A stretch of 64,000 nt of DNA from Blautia parvula (GTDB taxonomy: Bacteria; Bacillota; Clostridia; Lachnospirales; Lachnospiraceae): positions 4,076,501-4,140,500 of the forward strand of contig NZ_CP084061.1 of NCBI RefSeq assembly GCF_020215665.1, read 5' to 3'. The translations under genes and the position numbers were made by a program. Positions 17,472 to 27,092 of the stretch are shown one piece after another. How positions within the stretch are numbered: the stretch's first letter is position 1; each line of letters begins with the position of its first letter. The notes beneath the pieces were generated by a model. It was given only the letters and a program-made list of their open reading frames with translations, searched no databases and was not told the DNA's origin.

Positions 17472-18470
17472 TTATACGTTCTTGCTGTAATTGTGTGACA
17501 GAGAATAGCTGATCTCAAACTGATAATCCGGAATGGTTTTCTTCATAGCCAGTGCCTCGTTGATGTCAAAATCCACATACTCGCCATTCTTGTAACCGAT
17601 AACTCTCTTGGTCTTGCCTTCCAGCAGGACATCCACCGCTTTCGCGCCCATGATGGATGCATATACACGGTCCTTACATGTAGGGCTTCCGCCTCGCTGC
17701 ATGTGTCCCAGTATGGTAGCCCTTGTCTCAATGCCTGTGGCAGCCTCGATACGCTTTGCCATTGCCTCAGAATGTCCGATACCCTCGGCATTGATAATAA
17801 TATGATGCTTCTTGCCTTTTTTACGATTATCAATAATATTATTTATAATCTGCTGTTCGTCATAGTCATATTTTTCAGGAAGAAGAACATCCTCGGCGCC
17901 GTTGGCAATACCGCACCACAGTGCCAGATATCCGGCATTTCTTCCCATAACTTCGATAATGCTGACACGCTCATGTGAGGTGGAGGTATCACGCACTTTG
18001 TCGATGGCTTCCATAGCTGTATTCACAGCGGTATCAAAACCGATCGTATATTCCGTACATGCAATATCCAGGTCGATGGTTCCCGGAACACCTACAGCAT
18101 TGATTCCCAGATTGGCCAGCTTCTGCGCACCGGCAAAGGAACCGTCACCACCGATCACGACAAGGCCGTCAATTCCGTGCTTTCTGCACACTTCAGCACC
18201 GCGTCTCTGTCCTTCCTCTGTACGGAATTCTGCGCAGCGTGCCGTATAAAGAATCGTACCGCCTCTCTGGATGGTATCGGAAACGTCCACGGCTGTCAAA
18301 TCAATTATCTCTTCGTTTAATAATCCGTTATATCCCTTTAAAACACCTTTCATGTTAATACCGCGGCTCAGGCCTCGTCTTACAACTGCACGGATGGCAG
18401 CATTCATACCCGGGGCATCCCCGCCGCTGGTTAAAACACCGATTGTCTTGATTTCTTTATTCGCAGCCAT
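17472..18470 (-). CDS. pfkA: ATP-dependent 6-phosphofructokinase
   Basis: A 332-residue glycolytic kinase converting fructose 6-phosphate to the 1,6-bisphosphate. Motifs: GGDAPGMNA (16-24), ATP-binding GGDGS (107-111; the Gly after Asp favours ATP over PPi), catalytic TIDLD (131-135) and substrate-binding MGRNAG (175-180). It lies downstream of dnaE, an order (dnaE-pfkA) widely conserved in Firmicutes. A short GTTAC-type repeat remnant lies between the two genes. Confidence 0.95.
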   Translation of the reverse strand: MAANKEIKTIGVLTSGGDAPGMNAAIRAVVRRGLSRGINMKGVLKGYNGLLNEEIIDLTAVDVSDTIQRGGTILYTARCAEFRTEEGQRRGAEVCRKHGIDGLVVIGGDGSFAGAQKLANLGINAVGVPGTIDLDIACTEYTIGFDTAVNTAMEAIDKVRDTSTSHERVSIIEVMGRNAGYLALWCGIANGAEDVLLPEKYDYDEQQIINNIIDNRKKGKKHHIIINAEGIGHSEAMAKRIEAATGIETRATILGHMQRGGSPTCKDRVYASIMGAKAVDVLLEGKTKRVIGYKNGEYVDFDINEALAMKKTIPDYQFEISYSLSHNYSKNV

Positions 18471-18519
18471 TTTTCTCCTCCATTACTGTATTTTCATGAT
18501 TCCCTCTTGACCTCTAATC

Positions 18520-18548
18520 TTAAACTGTTCAGCAATCTGAATAGTTAC
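18520..18548. repeat. MITE-like element, minimal derivative
   Basis: A 29-bp remnant with ends TTAAACTGTTCAG and CTGAATAGTTAC almost head to head. It is flanked by an exact 8-bp direct repeat CTCTAATC (18512-18519 and 18549-18556). It looks like an internal deletion product of the family seen at 1663 and 37970. Confidence 0.65.
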
Positions 18549-18565
18549 CTCTAATCTTCCTTATT

Positions 18566-21500
18566 TTAATGCATTTTGGTAAGTTTTTCAATACTCTTTT
18601 CCACAACTTTTACGTTGTCAGAGCCGTACTTTTCGTACAGTTTGCCAAGAAGTTCTCCATTTATCTTTACATTCCTGGACGGGCCGAGCCGTTTTACAGC
18701 CTTGGGAGAGCGGATATATACCACCACAGAGTCCCTTCCGTCCGAGTCATTCAACAGCCTGTAAAATTCTTCCTCACCTGACAGAAAATCCTCTTTTGTG
18801 GCAAACTGCACCCACAGTTCACTGGGTACATCGTCAAAGGAACGTATATTTTCACAGATCAGTTTGCTGGCCTTTTCATCCTCCGCCGACACTCTTCCCT
18901 GGATAAATACTTTGTCGTCCACCTCCATGAGCTGGGCATTCTTCTCATAATCCCTTGGGAAAACAACAATCTCCACGGTTCCCACAAGATCCTCCACTGT
19001 GAGGAAGGCCATTACCTTGTTGGTCTTGGTATATTTGATGGTCTTGCCTGTGATCATGCCGCCCACAGTGACCTTGGAATTATCCATGACCCTGGGCATT
19101 CCGGTCTCATCATCAGGCAGGAAATCCGTGGTTACTGCAGTGATGTTGTTTCTCCACCTCTGTTCATATTCTTCCAGAGGATGACCGCTGATATACACAC
19201 CCAGCACTTCTTTTTCAAATGCCAGTTTTGCTTCCTTGGGATACTCCTCCACATTCGGCATACGGATCTCGTAGGCTTCCTTTTCCTCCTCGGAGACCAG
19301 GTCAAAAAGGCTCATCTGCCCGGTCATGGCAGTTTTTTTCTCCTGGTTCACCGCATCCAGTATCTGTACATAGACCATCATCTTCTGGCGTCGGTTGCCG
19401 GGAATACCGTCAAATGCACCTGCCTTGATGAAGTTCTCTATGGTCCGCTTATTTATGTCACGCCCGGACATGCGCTCTATGAAATCCCGGAGTGTTTTAA
19501 ACTCTCCCCGCAGGTTTCTCTCCTCCACAAGTCCCTCAATGACGGGTCTTCCGATGCTCTTAATGGCGGAAAGGCCGTAACGTATGGAACCTCCGTCCAC
19601 AGAAAAGGAACTTTCTCCCTTGTTGATATCAGGGGGGAGAATGTCGATTCCCATCCTTCTGCTGGAGAGGATATATTCAGACACCTTGGATGGATTGTCG
19701 ATCACAGATGTCATGAGGGCTGCCATAAATTCCACGGGATAGTAATATTTTAAAAACGCGGTCTGGTAGGCCACAACCGCATAGGCTGCCGCATGGGATT
19801 TGTTGAAAGCATATTTTGCAAAGTCTATCATTTCGTCATAGATCTTGTTAGCCACCTGTTCGCTGATCCCCCGGTTGACGCAGCCGGGAACCCCTTCGTC
19901 CTCGTTGCCGTAGACGAAGTTCTGACGCTCCTTCTCCATGACGGACGCTTTCTTTTTACTCATGGCGCGGCGCACCATATCACTTCTTCCCAGGGTATAG
20001 CCGCCCAGGCTCCGCACGATCTGCATAACCTGCTCCTGGTATACAATACAGCCGTAGGTAGCATCCAGAATAGGCTCCAGCTCCGGACAATCGTATGTGA
20101 TGCTCCCGGGATTGTTCTTTCCTCTGATATACTGGGGGATAAAATCCATAGGGCCCGGACGGTATAGGGAGATTCCCGCAATGACATCCTCCAGATTACC
20201 GGGCTTTAACTCCTTCATAAAGCTTGTCATCCCGCCGCTCTCAAGCTGGAACACGCCTTCCGTCTTACCGGCTCCCAGCATGGCATACACTTTCTTGTCA
20301 TCATAGTCTATGTGGTCCATATCCAAATCCACACCCTTGTCACGCGCCACCAGTTTTGCCGCATTCTGGATAACCGTCAGGGTACGCAGGCCCAGAAAGT
20401 CCATCTTCAGAAGACCCAGCTCCTCCAGCGTGGTCATGGTAAACTGCGTCACCAGGGAACCATCGGATGCCCTGGAGAGGGGGACATACTCCACTACGGG
20501 CTTCTGGCTGATCACCACGCCCGCCGCGTGCATGGAGGTATGTCTCGGAAGCCCCTCCAGCCTCTTGCTCATGTCAATGAGCTTTTTCACCGTCTCATCC
20601 GTCTCATAGAGACCCCTCAGCTCAGGATTCATCTTCATGGCCTTGTCAATGGTGATGTTCAGCTCTGTGGGGATCATCTTGGCAATAGCGTCGCACTGGG
20701 CATAGGGCAGGTCCATAACACGGCCCACATCCCGGATAACGCCTCTGGCAGCCATGGTACCGAAGGTGACGATCTGCACCACCCGGTCCTTGCCGTACTT
20801 CTCCACCACATAATCAATGACCTCCTGCCTCCGCTCGAAGCAGAAGTCCACGTCAATATCAGGCATGGACACACGTTCCGGATTCAGGAAACGCTCAAAG
20901 AGCAGATTGTATTTGATAGGGTCCAGCTTGGTGATTCCCAGAGTGTATGACACAAGGCTTCCTGCAGCGGAACCACGCCCCGGTCCCACAATGATATCGT
21001 GGTCCCTGGCATACCGGATAAAATCCCATACGATCAGGAAATAATCCACATATCCCATATTCTTAATAACATTAAGCTCATAGTTCAGACGCTCTTCCAG
21101 CTCTTCCATATTGCCGCTGTACCTCTCGGCAAGCCCGTCAAAACACAGCTTGTTCAGGTATTCCCAGGCTGTATAGCCCTCCGGGACATCGAATTTCGGC
21201 AGCTTTGTCACGCCGAATTCTATCTCCACATTACAGCGCTTGGCTATCTTGTGGGTATTTTCCAGAGCCTCCGGTGCATAGGGAAACAGAGCTGCCATCT
21301 CCTCCACGGATTTCACATAATACTGGCCGCCCTCATAGCGCATTCTGTCCTCGTCCTGAAGCCTTTTGCCGGTCTGCACGCACAGGAGAATGTCATGGGC
21401 CTCCGCGTCTGTGCTGTAGGTATAGTGGATATCATTGGTAGCCACCAGTTCGATTCCCGTCTCCCTGCTCATACGCACAAGCTGCTGATTCACTCTGTGC

Positions 21501-22048
21501 TGCTCCGGTATACCGTGGTCCTGCAGTTCCAGGAAAAAATTCCCCTTTCCGAAAATCTCTTCATATCGCAGAGCCGCCTTTTTGGACTCCTCATAAAAAC
21601 CTTTTGTGATATCTCTTGCAACTTCTCCTGCAAGGCAAGCGCTTAATGCAATAATTCCTTCATGGTATTTTTCCAGAATCTCCAGGTCTACACGTGGTTT
21701 GTAATAAAAACCGTCCACGAAACCCGTGGATACGATCTTCATCAGATTCTGGTAGCCCTCCTGGTTTTCAGCTAAAAGTACCAGGTGATAGTAACGGTCC
21801 TCTTCTCTGCCAATCTCCTTGTCAAACCGGGAACCGGGCGCCACATAGACTTCACATCCCAGAATAGGCTTGATTCCTGCAGCTTTTGCCGCCCTATAAA
21901 AATCTATGCAGCCAAACATGACACCGTGGTCCGTTATGGCTGCACTATCCATTCCCAGTTCTTTTACTCTGGCTACATATTCATTTATTTTATTAGAACC
22001 GTCCAACAGGCTGTACTCTGTATGTACATGTAAATGGGTAAATTCCAC
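18566..22048 (-). CDS. dnaE: DNA polymerase III subunit alpha (DnaE)
   Basis: An 1160-residue replicative polymerase of the DnaE1-like type. It starts with a PHP domain (FTHLHVHTEYSLLDG, residues 3-17) and continues with the C-family polymerase core, including GPGRGSAAGSLV and the acidic PDIDVDFCFERR (about residue 400). A helix-hairpin-helix region and an OB fold (VGGMITGKTIKYTKTNK, about 990) follow, and a C-terminal tail. No intein is present. In Firmicutes DnaE works with PolC, extending primers on the lagging strand. The ribosome site AGGAG precedes the ATG. pfkA lies 95 bp downstream. Confidence 0.95.
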   Translation of the reverse strand: MEFTHLHVHTEYSLLDGSNKINEYVARVKELGMDSAAITDHGVMFGCIDFYRAAKAAGIKPILGCEVYVAPGSRFDKEIGREEDRYYHLVLLAENQEGYQNLMKIVSTGFVDGFYYKPRVDLEILEKYHEGIIALSACLAGEVARDITKGFYEESKKAALRYEEIFGKGNFFLELQDHGIPEQHRVNQQLVRMSRETGIELVATNDIHYTYSTDAEAHDILLCVQTGKRLQDEDRMRYEGGQYYVKSVEEMAALFPYAPEALENTHKIAKRCNVEIEFGVTKLPKFDVPEGYTAWEYLNKLCFDGLAERYSGNMEELEERLNYELNVIKNMGYVDYFLIVWDFIRYARDHDIIVGPGRGSAAGSLVSYTLGITKLDPIKYNLLFERFLNPERVSMPDIDVDFCFERRQEVIDYVVEKYGKDRVVQIVTFGTMAARGVIRDVGRVMDLPYAQCDAIAKMIPTELNITIDKAMKMNPELRGLYETDETVKKLIDMSKRLEGLPRHTSMHAAGVVISQKPVVEYVPLSRASDGSLVTQFTMTTLEELGLLKMDFLGLRTLTVIQNAAKLVARDKGVDLDMDHIDYDDKKVYAMLGAGKTEGVFQLESGGMTSFMKELKPGNLEDVIAGISLYRPGPMDFIPQYIRGKNNPGSITYDCPELEPILDATYGCIVYQEQVMQIVRSLGGYTLGRSDMVRRAMSKKKASVMEKERQNFVYGNEDEGVPGCVNRGISEQVANKIYDEMIDFAKYAFNKSHAAAYAVVAYQTAFLKYYYPVEFMAALMTSVIDNPSKVSEYILSSRRMGIDILPPDINKGESSFSVDGGSIRYGLSAIKSIGRPVIEGLVEERNLRGEFKTLRDFIERMSGRDINKRTIENFIKAGAFDGIPGNRRQKMMVYVQILDAVNQEKKTAMTGQMSLFDLVSEEEKEAYEIRMPNVEEYPKEAKLAFEKEVLGVYISGHPLEEYEQRWRNNITAVTTDFLPDDETGMPRVMDNSKVTVGGMITGKTIKYTKTNKVMAFLTVEDLVGTVEIVVFPRDYEKNAQLMEVDDKVFIQGRVSAEDEKASKLICENIRSFDDVPSELWVQFATKEDFLSGEEEFYRLLNDSDGRDSVVVYIRSPKAVKRLGPSRNVKINGELLGKLYEKYGSDNVKVVEKSIEKLTKMH

Positions 22049-22085
22049 TGTTGTTCTCCTCTGTTTTACTGTTCCTGTATGGTGT

Positions 22086-22685
22086 CTATTCTTCTTTATT
22101 TTTTACTTTCCGAAGCAGCACATTGTACCACCTGTTATTGTGATCCTCGCCGCGGGCATCGCTGGTCTTCCAGATGTCCAGCACTTTGATATTCGGAATT
22201 GAATCCAGAAGGTCATCCAGGGAATCCCTGCTGTAATCGTAGTAATAACGACCGTTGTATCTGCCGTTCCTGTCGCCTTTGCGCACAGAAAAATACAGAA
22301 CACCGTCATCCTTCAGTGCATTGAGAATCTTCTGCATCACTTCCTGGATCTTGTCCGGCGGGAAATGCCCCAATACGGCACACGCCCAGATACCATGGAA
22401 TACATCGTCAAACTCCATGTCTTCCACGCGCAGATGCAGGATATCCCGGCCCGTATGAATCTCTGCCAGCTCACACATTCTGGCGGAGCCGTCCATTGCG
22501 GTTACGCTGAATCCTTCGTCTTCGAGAAACAAGGTGTCTCTTCCCGACCCACAGCCCAAATCAAGAACCTCTGCATTCTCAGGCAGCAGGTCCATAAAAC
22601 GCTGAAGCTGCTCCTCCATGCTCAGTTCTACAGTTTCTTCATAATAAGGTACCGCGTATCGGTCATAATAATCTATCGAGTCCAC
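22086..22685 (-). CDS. class I SAM-dependent methyltransferase
   Basis: A 199-residue Rossmann methyltransferase. The SAM-binding motif I is LDLGCGSGRDTLFLE (about 42-56), motif II acidic TAMDGSARM, and motif IV GIWACAVLGHFP. The fold is of the Methyltransf_11/25 type; such small enzymes methylate metabolites or tellurite/bile-type small molecules, and the substrate is unknown. The gene lies 37 bp upstream of dnaE on the same strand and may be cotranscribed. Confidence 0.82.
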   Translation of the reverse strand: MDSIDYYDRYAVPYYEETVELSMEEQLQRFMDLLPENAEVLDLGCGSGRDTLFLEDEGFSVTAMDGSARMCELAEIHTGRDILHLRVEDMEFDDVFHGIWACAVLGHFPPDKIQEVMQKILNALKDDGVLYFSVRKGDRNGRYNGRYYYDYSRDSLDDLLDSIPNIKVLDIWKTSDARGEDHNNRWYNVLLRKVKNKEE

Positions 22686-22777
22686 TTATTTTCCTCCTTC
22701 TGGACAAGTACAAAAAAGAATTTGATAAATTGATTTACGGTACAAGTATATCATACCTTTTCCTATTCGTGAAGCAT

Positions 22778-23614
22778 CTAACGTATATAAATTTTATGGT
22801 TTTTCAGTTCTATTTTCTCTTCTTTGAGCAAATGCCCCACAGCGCGTTTGAACGCATTCTTGCTCAGGCCGAACTCACGCTTTATGATTTCCGGTGAAGC
22901 CTTGTCATCAAAGGGCAGAACACCTTCAAACTCCCTGATGATCTCATACACGCTCTCGGCATCTTCATGGAGCTGGATATGGGCCTTCTGCTTTGCGCTC
23001 AAATTCAGCTTGCCGTCTTCCCTGACCTGAGTGACACGCAGTGTCAGCTCCTCGCCCACCTTATAATTGCCCTGGGCCTCCTGTTTTGGAATCAGGCCGG
23101 AATACTGCCCGTCCACTGCCACAAATACGCCGAAGTTGTCACTGTGCTCATACACCACACCTGTCACAGTATCTCCTATAATGTAGGGAGAATTTGTCTT
23201 GAGGTAGTGATACACTTTCATGGTAGCGCACAGACGGCTGCTCTTGTCTATATAGAGGGATACCAGCACTTCCTCCCCCTCATGCACCTTCTTTGTCTGT
23301 TCTTTATATGGAAGGAACAGGTCTTTTTCCAATCCCCAGTCCAGGAATGCTCCGATCTTCGTCACCTGGGCAACTTTCAAAAATCCCACCTGGTCCATCA
23401 TCAGTGCCGGAGTCCTGGTGGTTGCGATCAGACGGTCAGAGGAATCCTTATAGAGGAATACCTCCATCTGGTCCCCTTCCTTCGTCCCCTCCGGCACCTC
23501 TTTGCCGGGAAGGAGCACTCTGTCCGTTTCCCCTGCGTCCGGTCTGTCTCCCAGATACACACCGAAATCCACAGTCTTCACAACAACCAGTTTCTGTTTT
23601 CTGCCTAATTCCAT
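22778..23614 (-). CDS. cvfB: CvfB-type S1 RNA-binding protein
   Basis: A 278-residue protein built of three S1-like OB folds followed by a winged-helix domain (about 215-278, EFGLSKNAFKRAVGHLLKE). This order matches CvfB of staphylococci/YitL of Bacillus, an RNA-binding factor that influences virulence and stress gene expression. Its start overlaps the end of the thioesterase gene by 10 bp, indicating translational coupling. Confidence 0.85.
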   Translation of the reverse strand: MELGRKQKLVVVKTVDFGVYLGDRPDAGETDRVLLPGKEVPEGTKEGDQMEVFLYKDSSDRLIATTRTPALMMDQVGFLKVAQVTKIGAFLDWGLEKDLFLPYKEQTKKVHEGEEVLVSLYIDKSSRLCATMKVYHYLKTNSPYIIGDTVTGVVYEHSDNFGVFVAVDGQYSGLIPKQEAQGNYKVGEELTLRVTQVREDGKLNLSAKQKAHIQLHEDAESVYEIIREFEGVLPFDDKASPEIIKREFGLSKNAFKRAVGHLLKEEKIELKNHKIYIR

Positions 23615-24327
23615 TCTTTTTTCTCCTTTAATTCCACAACCGCATAGGGTTCGCCGTTCTCACTGCAGAGAGCCACGGTACATACCCCCTGCTCCTGCTT
23701 CACTTTTGGTACTATGATATCTCCCAGCACTGCCTGTCCCTTGTACTCCGCCCGCATCTGGTGCACACAGAATCCGGCGGGCACGTATTCCTCTGCCATA
23801 GCCACGTACTGTCCGTTGTTTACATGGTGATTGGTATCCAGATGGTGGGGACGCACGGGAAAGCTCTCATACTCTGCCGTGTCCACAGGCATTTTGATCT
23901 TCCTGGGCGCATATTCCATGGGATATCTTTCTTCCAGTGTATAGGCCTCGATCTGCTGCTCTGATACATTTGCCGGCATACCGGTCTCCAGATCCAGATA
24001 TGTCCACAGAGAGTTGGCATAGGCAACCGTTGCCCCGCTCTCATCCTCCATGGTAAAATTCCTGCTTCCCAGAAAACGCTTAAACGCATAGGGCCAGGTA
24101 GTTATTTTTATTTTCTCGCAGAGCTTTGGATACCGGTCCACAACAATCTGCCAGGAGGAAAGGACCCATACCCGGTTCTTCTCCTGCAGATAATCAATCC
24201 CCACACCTGTATGTTCCGAATGAAAGGTACTGCAGTCCTGGAAATAATTGATGACGGAATTCAGGGTCAGATTCCTGTCCTCCCCAATCTCACTGTAGCG
24301 GACATAACTTTCAAAAGAGTATTTCAT
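23605..24327 (-). CDS. acyl-ACP thioesterase (FatA-like, double hot-dog)
   Basis: A 240-residue acyl-ACP thioesterase with two hot-dog folds. The N-terminal half contains VINYFQDCSTFHSEHTGVG and the central helix region, and the second half has HHLDTNHHVNNGQYV, the conserved Asn/His segment of the bacterial family. It releases free fatty acids from acyl carrier protein. ATG 24327 follows GGGAGG at good spacing; an upstream in-frame start is discarded. It is transcribed with cvfB. Confidence 0.87.
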   Translation of the reverse strand: MKYSFESYVRYSEIGEDRNLTLNSVINYFQDCSTFHSEHTGVGIDYLQEKNRVWVLSSWQIVVDRYPKLCEKIKITTWPYAFKRFLGSRNFTMEDESGATVAYANSLWTYLDLETGMPANVSEQQIEAYTLEERYPMEYAPRKIKMPVDTAEYESFPVRPHHLDTNHHVNNGQYVAMAEEYVPAGFCVHQMRAEYKGQAVLGDIIVPKVKQEQGVCTVALCSENGEPYAVVELKEKKEWN

Positions 24328-24370
24328 TTTTTCTGCCTCCCGGGTATATAACAATTATTCCTGTATACCA

Positions 24371-24400
24371 AAATATCCCAGACACTTAGTCTGGGATATT
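24371..24400 (-). terminator. terminator of the tRNA-Gln transcript
   Basis: Stem AATATCCCAGAC/GTCTGGGATATT with a 5-nt loop, followed by TTTT on the minus strand, 9 bp beyond the tRNA. Confidence 0.75.
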
Positions 24401-24409
24401 GATTCTTAG

Positions 24410-24481
24410 CTGGGCTACAAGGATTCGAACCTTGAAATGACGGAGTCAGAGTCCGTTGCCTTACCATTTGGCGATAGCCCA
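24410..24481 (-). tRNA. tRNA-Gln (anticodon CUG)
   Basis: The minus strand folds as a 72-nt cloverleaf: acceptor TGGGCTA/TAGCCCA, anticodon stem ACGGA/TCCGT with loop CTCTGAC (anticodon CTG, reading CAG), and T-arm AAGG-TTCGAAT-CCTT. The 3' CCA is not encoded. It is a single tRNA with its own terminator. Confidence 0.95.
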
Positions 24482-24566
24482 TTGTTTTGCAACAAAATAA
24501 ATTATAAAGGATAACTCAAAAAAAATCAAGTCCTTTTTTTAATTTTTTTAAAAAAATTTTTTTCAC

Positions 24567-24618
24567 TGTCCCGGAAGGCCCAAATACCGCATTTTCCGGC
24601 CTGGTTTCTTCCGGGACA
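24567..24618 (-). terminator. terminator of pgi
   Basis: Stem TGTCCCGGAAG/CTTCCGGGACA, 25 bp beyond the pgi stop. The minus-strand tail is first A-rich, then T7, unusual but workable. Confidence 0.7.
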
Positions 24619-24643
24619 AACAGAATACAAACAACTTTTAAGT

Positions 24644-25993
24644 CTACAGTCTTTCCATTAACTCCGCATGCTTTTCCTCATATCCCGGCTTTCCCAGCAG
24701 AGCGAACATGTTGCTCTTATAACTCTCAACGCCCGGCTGGTTAAAGGGATTCACTCCCAGCAGATAACCGCTGACGCCGCAGGCAAATTCAAAGAAATAG
24801 AATAACTGCCCCAGACAGAACTCATTCTGTTCCGGTATATTTACCCGAAGGTTTGGCACATTGCCGTCAGTATGAGCCAGCGCCGTGCCGTTCATTGCGC
24901 TTTTATTGATGAAGTCAACGGTTTTTCCCGCCAGATAATTGAGGCCGTCAAGATCTGCCGCTTCTTCTTTGATGACCAGTTCCTCCCTGGGTTTCTCCAC
25001 ATTGAGGACTGTCTCGAACATGATTCTGGATCCGTCCTGGATGAACTGACCCATGGAATGAAGGTCTGTGGTCAGGTCAACGGAAGCGGGCATGAGTCCT
25101 TTCTGGTCTTTGCCTTCGCTCTCCCCGTAGAGCTGCTTCCACCATTCCGACACGTAGTGCACGCTGGGTTCATAGTTTGCCAACAGCTCTACGGATTTGC
25201 CTTTGCGCAGAAGAATATTGCGGACTGCCGCGTAAAGGAGTGCGTCGTTCTCTTCATATGGAAGATGCAGGGCATTTTCCCGTCCAAAAGCGGCTCCTTC
25301 CATAAGCCTGTCAAGATCTGCGCCGCTGACTGCGATGGGAAGCAGACCCACTGCGGTCAGCACGGAGAAACGGCCGCCCACATCGTCAGGCACTACAAAT
25401 GTCTCATAGCCTTCCGCTTCTGCCAGACTCTTTAAAGCTCCCCGGGCCTTGTCCGTGGTGGCATAGATTCTGCCTGCAGCTTCTTTCCTGCCGTATTTCT
25501 TCTCCAGCATTTCCTTGAATACACGAAAAGCGATCGCCGGTTCCGTGGTGGTTCCTGACTTGGAGATCACGTTGACGGAAAAATCCCGGTCCCCTATCAC
25601 ATCGATCAGCCCTTTCAGATAGGTACTGCTGATATTGTTGCCTGCAAAATAAATCTCAGGCGTTTTTCTCAGTTCTCTGCTGATATTATTATAGAATCCA
25701 TGTCTCAGAAATTCAATGGCTGCCCTGGCACCCAGGTAGGAACCGCCGATGCCGATCACCACCAGAACCTCTGAATCGGACTGGATCTTTTCAGCCGCCT
25801 TTTTGATAGCCGCGAACTCTTCTCTGTCATAATCAACAGGCAGGTTGATCCATCCCAGGAAATCGTTTCCCACGCCGTTTTTTGCTGCCAGCGCAGCTCT
25901 GGCTCTTTCGGCGGCTTCTTTCATATATTCTACTTCATGGGCACTGACAAAGCCCGCTGCCTTAGAATAGTCAAATGATACCTTATTCCCCAC
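24644..25993 (-). CDS. pgi: glucose-6-phosphate isomerase
   Basis: A 449-residue enzyme interconverting glucose 6-phosphate and fructose 6-phosphate. Motifs are GIGGSYLG (81-88) and the sugar-phosphate loop [10 protein letters not shown] (about 144-153), with the family's catalytic Glu in the central QLYGESEGK region and Lys near the C terminus. The length is that of the short Firmicutes form. The gene follows the hydroxyacid-dehydrogenase gene by 28 bp on the same strand and may be read through from the catabolic operon, but is likely also independently expressed. Confidence 0.95.
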   Translation of the reverse strand: MGNKVSFDYSKAAGFVSAHEVEYMKEAAERARAALAAKNGVGNDFLGWINLPVDYDREEFAAIKKAAEKIQSDSEVLVVIGIGGSYLGARAAIEFLRHGFYNNISRELRKTPEIYFAGNNISSTYLKGLIDVIGDRDFSVNVISKSGTTTEPAIAFRVFKEMLEKKYGRKEAAGRIYATTDKARGALKSLAEAEGYETFVVPDDVGGRFSVLTAVGLLPIAVSGADLDRLMEGAAFGRENALHLPYEENDALLYAAVRNILLRKGKSVELLANYEPSVHYVSEWWKQLYGESEGKDQKGLMPASVDLTTDLHSMGQFIQDGSRIMFETVLNVEKPREELVIKEEAADLDGLNYLAGKTVDFINKSAMNGTALAHTDGNVPNLRVNIPEQNEFCLGQLFYFFEFACGVSGYLLGVNPFNQPGVESYKSNMFALLGKPGYEEKHAELMERL

Positions 25994-26021
25994 TGCACTT
26001 CACTCCTCTCTCCACATTGCT

Positions 26022-26987
26022 TTACTTATTCACAACATTCACAGGACTGCCTTCTGCATAAGCCCTGATATTGTCAGCGGTAATGTCCATGATCCGCTGG
26101 CGGGATGCCTGGGCTGCCCAGGAAATGTGGGGTGTAATGAAGCAGTTCTTTGCCTTCAGCAGCGGATTACTGCCTTTGATCGGCTCTGTGGACACAACGT
26201 CCAGACCTGCGGCATATACTTTCCCGCTGTTAAGGGCATCCGCCAGATCCTGTTCCACTACCAGTTGTCCACGGCTGTTGTTGATGAGAATCACGCCGTC
26301 TTTCATTTTCGAGATATTTTCTTTATTGATTATGCCTTCTGTCTCCGGGAAGAGAGGACAGTGAAGGAAGATCACATCCGACCGGGCAAACAGGGTGTCT
26401 AAGTCCACATACTCTGCCAGCTTTTTCCCTGCCTCGCTCTGGTAAGCGTCGTAGGCGAGCACCTTCATATCCATTGCCTGAAGGATTTTTGCTGTTGCCT
26501 GACCGATCCGTCCCAGTCCGATAATGCCTGCCGTCTTGCCGTAAAGCTCTATCATGGGGTAGTCCCAGTAGCACCAGTCCGCATTGCTCTCCCATCTGCC
26601 CTCAGCTACCGTCTGCGCATGATGTCCATAGTGGGAGCAGATTTCCAGAAGAAGGCCCACTGCATACTGGCCTACGATCTGTGTCCCGTAGGTCGGCACA
26701 TTCACCACCGGGATTCCTTTTTCCTTTGCATAAGCGCAGTCTACCACATTGTATCCGGTAGCCAGCACGGCGATCAGTTTAATGTTCGGGCATTTCTCTA
26801 TGGTCTCTCTGGTGATCGGTGTCTTATTCATGACTACCACTTCCGCGTCTCCGATCCTCTCGGCGATCAGCGGTGAGTCCACATAGGAAGTACGGTCATA
26901 TACCGTAAGCTCCCCGTATTTTTCAAGAGGTTCCCAGCTTAAATCTCCCGGGTTCTCTGTATATCCGTCCAACACTACAATTTTCAT
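26022..26987 (-). CDS. NAD-dependent D-2-hydroxyacid dehydrogenase (hydroxypyruvate/glycerate reductase-like)
   Basis: A 321-residue member of the D-isomer 2-hydroxyacid dehydrogenases. It has the NAD motif GLGRIGQATA, the substrate/catalytic Arg in NNSRGQLVVEQDL, Glu in VVSTEP and His in ITPHISW. It reduces a 2-oxoacid such as hydroxypyruvate, glyoxylate or a longer sugar-derived keto acid. ATG 26987 follows AAGGAGGAA. As the last gene of the TRAP-aldolase operon it may process an oxoacid from the aldolase reaction (inference). Residue-level substrate choice is not readable. Confidence 0.87.
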   Translation of the reverse strand: MKIVVLDGYTENPGDLSWEPLEKYGELTVYDRTSYVDSPLIAERIGDAEVVVMNKTPITRETIEKCPNIKLIAVLATGYNVVDCAYAKEKGIPVVNVPTYGTQIVGQYAVGLLLEICSHYGHHAQTVAEGRWESNADWCYWDYPMIELYGKTAGIIGLGRIGQATAKILQAMDMKVLAYDAYQSEAGKKLAEYVDLDTLFARSDVIFLHCPLFPETEGIINKENISKMKDGVILINNSRGQLVVEQDLADALNSGKVYAAGLDVVSTEPIKGSNPLLKAKNCFITPHISWAAQASRQRIMDITADNIRAYAEGSPVNVVNK

Positions 26988-27092
26988 AACAATTCCTCCT
27001 TGAATGTTCCCTGTCCTGTGTCCCGGCACACGTCCCTTATCACACCTGCTTGTATGCTTTCTAAGGGGCGGCGCCGTTTTCTGTCAGTGCTG

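Noticed and set aside
24484-24566. A T-box or other leader RNA near the tRNA-Gln gene
   Set aside because: Only A/T homopolymer runs and terminators are visible; no T-box sequence.
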